Shown piece after piece: positions 1 through 6,378 of a DNA stretch of 10,866 bases. The stretch is taken from positions 1-10,866 of the forward strand of contig JALZVC010000227.1 of assembly GCA_023301205.1 (NCBI GenBank), read 5' to 3'. Both the position numbers and the translations under genes were made by a program. Below the pieces are notes generated by a model. That model saw only the letters and a list, made by a program, of their open reading frames with translations. It ran no database searches and was not told where the DNA came from. Numbering within the stretch: the stretch's first letter is position 1; each line of letters starts with the position of its first letter. The DNA is from Flavobacteriaceae bacterium. Its GTDB lineage: Bacteria > Bacteroidota > Bacteroidia > Flavobacteriales > Flavobacteriaceae.

Positions 1-528
1 ATAAGGCATAACAGCGGTAATGAGATCCTGAACAATCATCCCTTTAGATCGCTCTAAGATGTCTTTAAACCATTCATTTTGAACTCCCAGTACTTTCTCT
101 ATTTTACGTTCTTTTACACTTTTCTCTGCCAATAAACCTTCTATTTCATTCTCAAACTGGAAGCTTTTCATTAAATATTCTGACCATAATTGGTTCTCTT
201 CAGATGTAGTGAACGTAATTTCTTTTGTGGCACTAAAGTTAAAGTCCACATCTTCTTTACCGCTATAAATAAAATCAAAGAAATGCTGATCTTGCGGCAA
301 GTTGTACACAATACGATACATCCCTGGAGTAATATCATCCTTGATGTTTAGCTCAAAAGTACCTTCGGCATCTATGTTAGCGTCAGTTACATAATATACA
401 TTGTCTGGAGCTATGCGATATAGAATACCGAACTTAAAACTGTTTTCTGGCGCAAAATGACCAGTAATGGTTTGTTGTGCAACCGCAAGCAATGGGAATA
501 ATAATAATCCGAGTAATAATTTTTTCAT
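1..528 (-). CDS. Secreted protein with DUF4369-like N-terminal domain, partial (C-terminus outside window)
   Basis: The frame opens with ATG at 528-526 and stays open to the left edge, giving 176 visible residues without a stop. Residues 1-17 form a clear signal peptide (Lys-Lys, a Leu-rich core, then Ala-Val-Ala before Gln-Gln). There is no lipobox cysteine, so a periplasmic or exported soluble protein is likely. Residues 20-100 look like a beta-rich domain resembling the DUF4369-type N-terminal domain of Bacteroidota thioredoxin-like proteins. Residues 105-176 are charged and probably helical. If the family guess is right, a thioredoxin-like (TlpA/AhpC-type) domain with a CxxC motif should lie beyond the edge; none is visible here. 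The gene lies 48 bases after the mfd stop on the same strand with no convincing promoter between, so co-transcription with mfd is plausible. The coding call is firm; the family is a moderate inference. Confidence 0.8.
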   Translation of the reverse strand, partial: MKKLLLGLLLFPLLAVAQQTITGHFAPENSFKFGILYRIAPDNVYYVTDANIDAEGTFELNIKDDITPGMYRIVYNLPQDQHFFDFIYSGKEDVDFNFSATKEITFTTSEENQLWSEYLMKSFQFENEIEGLLAEKSVKERKIEKVLGVQNEWFKDILERSKGMIVQDLITAVMPY

Positions 529-576
529 CTCTTAAAGATTCATTTTTGATAAATATACAATATTAGTAAGCAAGTC

Positions 577-3500
577 TTATGCCGAAAAATTTTTAAGCAC
601 ATCTAATACTTGACGTACAGATTTTACTTTCTCTATATTAAGTAATAAACGTAATCCATTTCGGGTTTGCTTTTCTTTCATTGTAACCTGTGTTGTGTTT
701 TTTTGCATAAACTGCAAGACCTTGCTAAATCCAGGACTTTGATAAAAATCACTTTGCTGATCGCTAATAAAATAACCTACAAATCTACCTTGTTTCATAA
801 TGACACGTTCAAGTCCCATTTTAACAGCAATCCATTTAATACGCACGCTGTTCAGTAAATCTTCTGCTTCCGCAGGTAATTCTCCAAAACGATCTTCTAG
901 TTCCTTCTGAAATTTTAATAATTCAGCTTCATCCTTTATGGCATTTAACTTCGTGTACAGATTTAATCGCTCTGTAATATTATTTACATAGTCATCTGGA
1001 AACAACAACTCAAAGTCAGTGTCAATAACCACCTCTTTTACAAATACGCGATCACTTAGTGTAGCTTTAGTGTCTGCATATAAGTCTTTAAATTCTTTTT
1101 CTTTTAATTCTTCAATGGCTTCTGCTAAGATTTTTTGGTAGGTTTCAAATCCTATTTCATTGATAAATCCACTTTGTTCTCCTCCAAGTAAATCTCCTGC
1201 GCCTCGTATTTCAAGATCTTTCATTGCGATGTTAATCCCACTTCCTAAATCACTAAACTGTTCTAAGGCTGTAAGACGTTTACGCGCATCATCTGTCATA
1301 GCAGAATAGGGTGGAGTGATAAAATAACAGAATGCTTTCTTGTTGCTTCGGCCCACACGTCCTCTCATTTGATGGAGGTCACTTAAGCCAAAATTATTCG
1401 CATTATTTATAAAAATGGTGTTTGCATTACTTACATCAAGACCACTTTCTATAATGGTGGTGGCAACAAGCACATCAAATTCATTATTCATAAAAGCAAT
1501 CATCAGTGCTTCTAGCTTTTTACCATCCATTTGCCCGTGACCAATGCCTATTTTAGCATCTGGAACTAGTCGCTGTATCATTCCAGCAACCTCTTTTATG
1601 TTCTCAATTCTGTTATGTACAAAGAACGTTTGTCCACCACGAGAGATTTCATAACGCACGGCATCTCTAATGGTTTCTTGATCAAAACGAACTACATGGG
1701 TTTCCACAGGATGTCTGTTAGGTGGTGCCGTAGTTATGACACTTAAATCTCTTGCAGCCATTAACGAGAATTGCAATGTTCTTGGGATAGGTGTAGCGGT
1801 TAAAGTAAGCGTGTCTACATTCTCTTTTATCGTCTTTAATTTGTCTTTTACAGCAACACCAAATTTCTGCTCTTCATCAATAATCAATAAACCAAGATTT
1901 TTAAATGCTACACTCTTACTCACCAATTGATGCGTACCAATCACGATGTCTACTTTACCGTCCTTTAAACCTTCAAGTACCGTTTTTCGTTCTTTGGTTG
2001 TTCTAAAACGGTTTAAATAATCTACCGTTACTGGCATACCAGAAAGGCGTTCGCTAAAGGTGTTAAAGTGCTGAAATGCTAGGATAGTAGTAGGCACTAA
2101 AATTGCAACTTGTTTACCGTTATCAACCGCTTTAAATGCTGCGCGCACTGCCACTTCTGTTTTTCCAAAACCAACGTCACCACAGACTAAACGATCCATA
2201 GGACGTTCACTTTCCATATCTGCTTTTACATCTGCCGTGGCAGTAGATTGATCTGGCGTGTCTTCAAACATAAAACTAGATTCTAGTTCGTGTTGTAAAT
2301 AACTATCTGGATCATATTGAAATCCTTTTTGTGTTCTTCTTTTTGCATATAATTCGATGAGGTTAAATGCAATATGTTTTACTCTCGCCTTTGTTTTTTG
2401 CTTCAGTTTTTTCCAAGCTGCGCTTCCTAGTTTGTAAATTTTAGGTGCAGAACCATCCTTACCGTTAAACTTAGAGATTTTGTGAAGCGAGTGAATACTT
2501 AGATACAGAATATCGCGATCTCCATAAATAAGCTTTATGGCTTCTTGCATTTTGCCTTCCACATCTATCTTTTGTAATCCCCCAAATTTTCCAATCCCGT
2601 GATCAATGTGCGTTACATAATCGCCTACCTCAAGATTTGTTAATTCTTTTAAGGTAATTGCCTGCTTTTTTGCATAGCCATTTTTAAGATTAAACTTATG
2701 ATAGCGCTCAAAAATTTGATGATCTGTGTAACAAATATTTCTGTTCTCATAATCAATAAAACCCTGAAATAACGGGAATACAATAGTTTCAAATTGATCT
2801 ACTTGACCTTTAGCGTCTTCAAAAATGTCATGAAAACGTTTTGCCTGTTGGTCACTACTGCAAAAGATATAATTTGCGTAGCCATCTTTTGTGTTTTGAT
2901 TCAGGTTTTCAATAAGCAGAGTAAACTGTTTATTAAAAGAAGGTTGTGGTTTAGTCTTAAATGAGATTTCTAAATCAGTTGGCAGGCTGTGCGCAGTCGA
3001 AGCCCCAAATGTAATCCTCTTATACTCTTTTAGTTGTTTTTTTAATAAACTTGACGTGCAAAAAAGTTCAATTGGAGTGGCAATTTTAACTGTGCTTTCG
3101 GTTTTATTAAAAGCATCTGTCGCCTTCTCGTATAACTTATCTATCGCATCACTTAGCAGTTCTTCGTTTTTAAGACAAATTACTGTTTTGTTTGATACAT
3201 ATTTTAAGAAGCTTTGGCGATTTTCATCTAAGAGTTTATTCTCAACATTTGGAATAATGGATATCTTCTTTAATTGTTCTAATGACAGCTGTGTTTCTAC
3301 ATCAAAGGTGCGGATACTGTCTACATCATCACCAAAAAATTCTATACGGTACGGCTCATCATTACTAAAACTAAAGACATCAAGAATACCACCACGCACA
3401 GAAAATTCTCCAGGTTCTGTGACAAAGTCTGTGCGTTTAAAATTATATGCAAACAGCACTTCGTTTACAAAATCTATAGTGACGTGCTCTCCTACAGAAA

Positions 3501-3936
3501 TTTTAAGGGTGTTTTTATCGAGCTCTTTTTTTGTGACTACCTTTTCAAATAATGCTTCGGGATAGGTTACAATTAGAGAAGGTTTTTTTCTAGAATTAAT
3601 TCTATTTAAAACCTCACTTCTTAATAAGACATTGGCATTATCTGTTTCTTCTATTTGGTAGGGTCTTCTGTAACTACCTGGATAGAAAAGAACGTTGTCA
3701 TCGCCTAATAGGTTTTCAAGATCATTAAGATGATAAGCGGCTTCTTCTTTATCATTAAGCACCAATAAAAAGGGCATTTCCGAAGCCTTAAAGGTTTCTG
3801 CAATAGTAAGAGACACAGCGCTGCCCACTAGACCTGTGACCACGCAGTTATCCCTGCTTTCAGATAAAAGCTGGGAGTTTAATTTTTCTAATGCCGCTGA
3901 TTTTGAAAACAACGAACGAACAATTTTTTTGCTCAT
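577..3936 (-). CDS. mfd: Transcription-repair coupling factor Mfd (ATP-dependent DNA translocase)
   Basis: Mfd removes RNA polymerase stalled at DNA lesions and recruits UvrA for nucleotide excision repair. With the ATG at 3936 the protein is 1119 residues, normal for the family. In order: a UvrB-like N-terminal module with the typical EPGEFSVRGG stretch from residue 174; the RNA-polymerase-interacting (CarD-like) domain starting near DYVTHIDHGIG at 439-449; and an SF2 RecG-like motor with Walker A GDVGFGKT at 586-593 (Lys592), Walker B DEEQ at 687-690, a TATPIPRT motif III, and motif VI HQMRGRVGRS at 855-864. The TRCF C-terminal domain spans about 970-1070. All key motor residues are present, so the gene looks functional. 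A longer frame opens with TTG at 4008, adding 24 residues, but that codon lies inside the predicted -33 promoter element and should not be in the mRNA. It starts its own transcript and probably continues into the downstream secreted-protein gene. Confidence 0.97.
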   Translation of the reverse strand: MSKKIVRSLFSKSAALEKLNSQLLSESRDNCVVTGLVGSAVSLTIAETFKASEMPFLLVLNDKEEAAYHLNDLENLLGDDNVLFYPGSYRRPYQIEETDNANVLLRSEVLNRINSRKKPSLIVTYPEALFEKVVTKKELDKNTLKISVGEHVTIDFVNEVLFAYNFKRTDFVTEPGEFSVRGGILDVFSFSNDEPYRIEFFGDDVDSIRTFDVETQLSLEQLKKISIIPNVENKLLDENRQSFLKYVSNKTVICLKNEELLSDAIDKLYEKATDAFNKTESTVKIATPIELFCTSSLLKKQLKEYKRITFGASTAHSLPTDLEISFKTKPQPSFNKQFTLLIENLNQNTKDGYANYIFCSSDQQAKRFHDIFEDAKGQVDQFETIVFPLFQGFIDYENRNICYTDHQIFERYHKFNLKNGYAKKQAITLKELTNLEVGDYVTHIDHGIGKFGGLQKIDVEGKMQEAIKLIYGDRDILYLSIHSLHKISKFNGKDGSAPKIYKLGSAAWKKLKQKTKARVKHIAFNLIELYAKRRTQKGFQYDPDSYLQHELESSFMFEDTPDQSTATADVKADMESERPMDRLVCGDVGFGKTEVAVRAAFKAVDNGKQVAILVPTTILAFQHFNTFSERLSGMPVTVDYLNRFRTTKERKTVLEGLKDGKVDIVIGTHQLVSKSVAFKNLGLLIIDEEQKFGVAVKDKLKTIKENVDTLTLTATPIPRTLQFSLMAARDLSVITTAPPNRHPVETHVVRFDQETIRDAVRYEISRGGQTFFVHNRIENIKEVAGMIQRLVPDAKIGIGHGQMDGKKLEALMIAFMNNEFDVLVATTIIESGLDVSNANTIFINNANNFGLSDLHQMRGRVGRSNKKAFCYFITPPYSAMTDDARKRLTALEQFSDLGSGINIAMKDLEIRGAGDLLGGEQSGFINEIGFETYQKILAEAIEELKEKEFKDLYADTKATLSDRVFVKEVVIDTDFELLFPDDYVNNITERLNLYTKLNAIKDEAELLKFQKELEDRFGELPAEAEDLLNSVRIKWIAVKMGLERVIMKQGRFVGYFISDQQSDFYQSPGFSKVLQFMQKNTTQVTMKEKQTRNGLRLLLNIEKVKSVRQVLDVLKNFSA

Positions 3937-3941
3937 TGAAA

Positions 3942-3968
3942 CGCCCGAGGAGTCGGGTGACTTTTTTT
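3942..3968 (+). terminator. Terminator-like hairpin with T7 tract, antisense to the mfd leader
   Basis: On the plus strand, bases 3942-3948 pair with 3953-3959 (CGCCCGA with TCGGGTG, one G-U pair) around a GGAG loop, followed two bases later by seven Ts at 3962-3968. This has the layout of an intrinsic terminator reading rightward. Read as minus-strand RNA, the G-U pair becomes an A-C mismatch, leaving a 5-bp GC-rich stem in the mfd 5' leader that ends 7 bases before the ATG. No plus-strand gene lies upstream, so it could only stop antisense transcription through mfd, or act as a leader hairpin. The structure is seen directly; its function is inferred. Confidence 0.5.
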
Positions 3969-3976
3969 GTGGTTTG

Positions 3977-4009
3977 CAAAGATACTTGGTTTTTTTACCT
4001 GTATTCAAA
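3977..4009 (-). promoter_or_regulatory. Promoter of mfd (Bacteroidota sigma-A type)
   Basis: Read on the minus strand, TTTG (4009-4006) is followed after 21 bases by TATCTTTG (3984-3977). This is a full match to the Bacteroidota pattern TTTG, 19-23 bases, TAnnTTTG. Transcription should start near 3969-3973, leaving a leader of about 35 bases before the ATG at 3936. The placement rules out the upstream TTG at 4008 as the mfd start. Confidence 0.75.
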
Positions 4010-4242
4010 TGAATTAATAATTTTTGGTAGGACTACATCGCAAAGAGTACAAATGATTGTATTTAATTCATTTTTTTATTTTAAAAAGGCATCAAAGTTT
4101 TGATGAATTAGGGTATTGTGTCCTGAAAATTAGTGGATTGTCTAATAAATAGTTAAAGCTTGCGATAACTAGAGACTATTTTTGTTTCTTGTATCATTAT
4201 TACAACATATGTTAAGTCTAAAAAAACCATATATTTATGTGG
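4010..4242. other. Divergent intergenic spacer between mfd and the T9SS cargo gene
   Basis: This is the part of the 305-base divergent spacer that lies between the two promoters. It is AT-rich and has no credible ORF or RNA gene. Two short inverted repeats stand out. The first is CATCAAAGTTTTGATG at 4090-4105, with 7-base arms around a 2-base centre. The second is the perfect palindrome AACATATGTT at 4204-4213, 29 bases upstream of the -33 element of the cargo gene. Either could bind a dimeric regulator, but short AT-rich palindromes are common in such DNA, so an operator role is only a suggestion. Confidence 0.5.
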
Positions 4243-4273
4243 TTGAAATCGCTTAAGTATTTAACTAAATTTG
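4243..4273 (+). promoter_or_regulatory. Promoter of the T9SS cargo gene
   Basis: TTG at 4243-4245 and TAAATTTG at 4266-4273 are 20 bases apart, a full match to the Bacteroidota promoter pattern. The expected transcription start is near 4278-4281, giving a leader of about 35 bases before the ATG at 4314. The same pattern with the same 20-base spacer occurs before sdhC. Confidence 0.7.
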
Positions 4274-4313
4274 TTGTTTAATCGATCTTGAAGAGGATAT
4301 AAAACTAAATATC

Positions 4314-6257
4314 ATGAAAAAAATTACATTAGTACTAACTTTTATGGCATATACAATGGGGTGGAGCCAGATCCCAACTTCTATTGTTGTTAACTCAAAT
4401 AACCACCTTGATCAACCAACATGGGTGGTGCAAAACGATATTACAAGCAAATTTTTTGGAACTTGTGATGTTACTAACCCAAGCAATAACTTTCAAAGTG
4501 GTAGAGGATGTAGTGTTAATAATAATTGGACAGCTGCTAATGATCTAATAATATTGTCAGGTGAGGACGCTTTATTAAACAGTATAACACCTAATATTCT
4601 TATGAGCCCTGGAGCAACAGCTACTTCTGTAGATGTTATTATTTATGACGATGCTGCAGGACTTCCTGGAAACGTTATTACTACACAGTTAGCCGTGGTG
4701 CCTGTTTCGAGCACCGTTTTGGGTAATAATTTTAATTTAGATTTTAGTGCGGTAGAACTAAATTTAACCCCAATTTTTTTAGCGAGTGACCCTAGTATTG
4801 CTACTGTCTATTGGGTTGCTATTCAGGTTACGACTTCCGATGGTTTAAATGCTTTTTGGGAAGATACTACTGCTAGTTCAATCGGGGCAGATTTGGCTTT
4901 TAATACTGGTGGCGCGTGGGCTATTCCATCAAATGGTCGAGATGGTGTCTATACTTATGATTTAGACTGTGATTCAATAAATGATGATTGTGTAAATGCA
5001 ATTGCCCTAAATTGTGATGAAACAATTTTAGGAGAAACAAGTACAGCAACAGATTCTGGTGCTAATGCTGCTCCAGATGTGTTTTATACGTATACAGGAA
5101 GTGGAATTCCAGAGAACATAACATTATCTTTATGTGATGTTGGTACAGATTATGATTCATTATTAAGAGTATTTGATGGTGGTTGTGCTTTAGCAAATGA
5201 AATTGCAGTAAATGACGATTTCTGTGGAAGTCAATCTGAACTTACTTTTCTTTCAGACGGAGTGATTACGTATACCATAATGGTAGAAGGATTTGGAGCA
5301 GGTTCCGGTAACTTTAGCTTAGCTGTTAATTGTGAGGCTATTACTCCAGCAAATGATGATTGTGTAGATGCAATTGCGTTAAACTGTGGTGAAACAATTT
5401 TAGGAGAAACAACTACAGCAACAGATTCTGGTGTTAATGCTGCTCCAGATGTTTTTTATACGTATACAGGAGGTGGAGCTCCAGAGAACATAACATTATC
5501 TTTATGTGATGGTGGTACAGATTATGATTCATTATTAAGAGTATTTGATGATGGTTGTGCTTTAGCAAATGAAATTGCAGTAAATGATGATTTCTGTGGA
5601 GGTCAATCTGAACTTACTTTTCTTTCAGACGGAGTCACTACGTATACCATAATGGTAGAAGGATTTGGAGCAGGTTTCGGTAACTTTAGCTTGGCTATTA
5701 CTTGTGCAGCACTAATTGTATGTGAAGATCCAACGGATATAGCTGCGACTGATTTTGCAGAAGATAGTTTAGCCATATCGTGGACGGCAGTAGCCGGAGC
5801 AGAGAGCTATAACTGGGAAATTCAGAATGCAGGTACGCCCCAGGGTGATACAGGAGCTATTGCGTCTGGAAATACAACTGGAACAACTGATACTGCTACA
5901 GGAGTATTTGTAAATGATGAATCTTACACATTATTTGTGCAAACTGTTTGTGCTAACGATCAAACAAGTGACTTCACTTCTTTAGAATTTGCATATGTGT
6001 TCTTAGGAATTGATGACGTAGTTTTTAGCGAGTTTAGTATGTATCCTAATCCAGCTACAGATATAGTTAACTTAAATGCTAACAACAACAGTATAGCATC
6101 TGTACAAGTGTTTAACCTGTTAGGACAACAAGTGCTTGCACAGCAACCTAATGTATCTAATGCAAGTTTAGATGTTAGTGGTTTACGTACAGGAACATAT
6201 ATGGTTCAAGTAACTATTGAAGGTGTTCAACAAACATTTAAATTACTAAAAAAGTAG
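4314..6257 (+). CDS. Secreted multidomain protein with two PPC-like repeats, Fn3 domain and T9SS type A sorting domain
   Basis: The 647-residue protein has a signal peptide at about 1-19. Residues 20-222 form a beta-rich region with phrases such as VDVIIYDDAAGLPG that recur in flavobacterial exported proteins; I cannot name the fold. Two tandem domains at 223-340 and 347-464 resemble PPC (bacterial pre-peptidase C-terminal) beta-sandwiches, with GTDYDSLLRVFD, a NDDFCG turn and YTIMVEGFGAG. Each holds six cysteines at matching places, so disulfides are possible. Residues 470-566 resemble an Fn3 domain. Residues 571-647 are a T9SS type A C-terminal domain: MYPNPA at 576-581, a VFNLLGQQV strand, a LRTGTYMVQV strand and a final FKLLKK. 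The protein should cross the outer membrane by T9SS, with the C-terminal domain cleaved and the rest attached to the surface or released. No catalytic domain is visible; adhesion or ligand binding is a guess. It has its own promoter and terminator, so it is monocistronic. Confidence 0.92.
   Translation: MKKITLVLTFMAYTMGWSQIPTSIVVNSNNHLDQPTWVVQNDITSKFFGTCDVTNPSNNFQSGRGCSVNNNWTAANDLIILSGEDALLNSITPNILMSPGATATSVDVIIYDDAAGLPGNVITTQLAVVPVSSTVLGNNFNLDFSAVELNLTPIFLASDPSIATVYWVAIQVTTSDGLNAFWEDTTASSIGADLAFNTGGAWAIPSNGRDGVYTYDLDCDSINDDCVNAIALNCDETILGETSTATDSGANAAPDVFYTYTGSGIPENITLSLCDVGTDYDSLLRVFDGGCALANEIAVNDDFCGSQSELTFLSDGVITYTIMVEGFGAGSGNFSLAVNCEAITPANDDCVDAIALNCGETILGETTTATDSGVNAAPDVFYTYTGGGAPENITLSLCDGGTDYDSLLRVFDDGCALANEIAVNDDFCGGQSELTFLSDGVTTYTIMVEGFGAGFGNFSLAITCAALIVCEDPTDIAATDFAEDSLAISWTAVAGAESYNWEIQNAGTPQGDTGAIASGNTTGTTDTATGVFVNDESYTLFVQTVCANDQTSDFTSLEFAYVFLGIDDVVFSEFSMYPNPATDIVNLNANNNSIASVQVFNLLGQQVLAQQPNVSNASLDVSGLRTGTYMVQVTIEGVQQTFKLLKK
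4979..5333 (+). repeat. Tandem in-frame repeat, copy 1 (period 372 bases)
   Basis: This 355-base block matches 5351-5705 at an exact offset of 372 bases (124 codons) with no gaps. I counted about 21 mismatches by hand, so identity is about 94 percent. It encodes the first PPC-like domain (residues 223-340). The match stops abruptly on both sides, and a 17-base linker separates the copies. Confidence 0.93.
5351..5705 (+). repeat. Tandem in-frame repeat, copy 2 (period 372 bases)
   Basis: This is the second copy of the block, encoding residues 347-464. Compared with copy 1, about 14 of the 21 base changes alter the protein (13 residues differ) and about 7 are silent. All six cysteines and the NDDFCG and TDYDS motifs are kept. 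Confidence 0.93.
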
Positions 6258-6275
6258 AATAGTTTAATTAATTTT

Positions 6276-6310
6276 AAAACCCTTGGCGACTAATTGCCAA
6301 GGGTTTTTTT
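6276..6310 (+). terminator. Intrinsic terminator of the T9SS cargo gene
   Basis: A perfect 12-bp stem, AAAACCCTTGGC at 6276-6287 pairing with 6296-6307, encloses an 8-base loop. It runs into seven Ts at 6304-6310. It lies 18 bases after the stop at 6257 and ends that transcript before the next gene. The A-rich left arm means it might also work in the reverse direction. Confidence 0.92.
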
Positions 6311-6324
6311 ATGCCTTAATCTTA

Positions 6325-6356
6325 TTGGTTTTATTCCTGTAAAAACAGTAATTTGT
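6325..6356 (+). promoter_or_regulatory. Possible promoter of the VPS10-like gene (imperfect)
   Basis: TTG at 6325-6327 is followed after 21 bases by TAATTTG at 6349-6355. This is the Bacteroidota -7 box with one base missing between TA and TTTG. It lies between the upstream terminator and the ATG at 6379, where a promoter is expected. The implied leader is only about 20 bases. The match is weaker than at the other three promoters in the window. Confidence 0.35.
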
Positions 6357-6378
6357 ACCATCAAATATATTCTATCAA

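Noticed and set aside
529..576. Possible separate minus-strand promoter (TATATTTA) for the partial secreted-protein gene
   Set aside because: The -7 box has a mismatch and no TTG lies at a suitable distance. Read-through from mfd is simpler.
3056..3565. 169-residue plus-strand frame antisense to mfd
   Set aside because: It lies wholly within the well-supported mfd gene, its composition is Ser/Leu/Phe-rich as expected of an antisense frame, and it has no promoter or recognisable domain. The same applies to the short plus-strand frames at 667-858 and 1736-1930.
3937..4008. 24-residue N-terminal extension of Mfd starting at TTG 4008
   Set aside because: The start codon is TTG, it overlaps the predicted -33 element, and the added sequence includes the hairpin region and does not look like an Mfd N-terminus.
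3891..4103. 70-residue plus-strand frame across the mfd start
   Set aside because: It crosses the mfd promoter and leader, has no promoter of its own and has no protein-like pattern.
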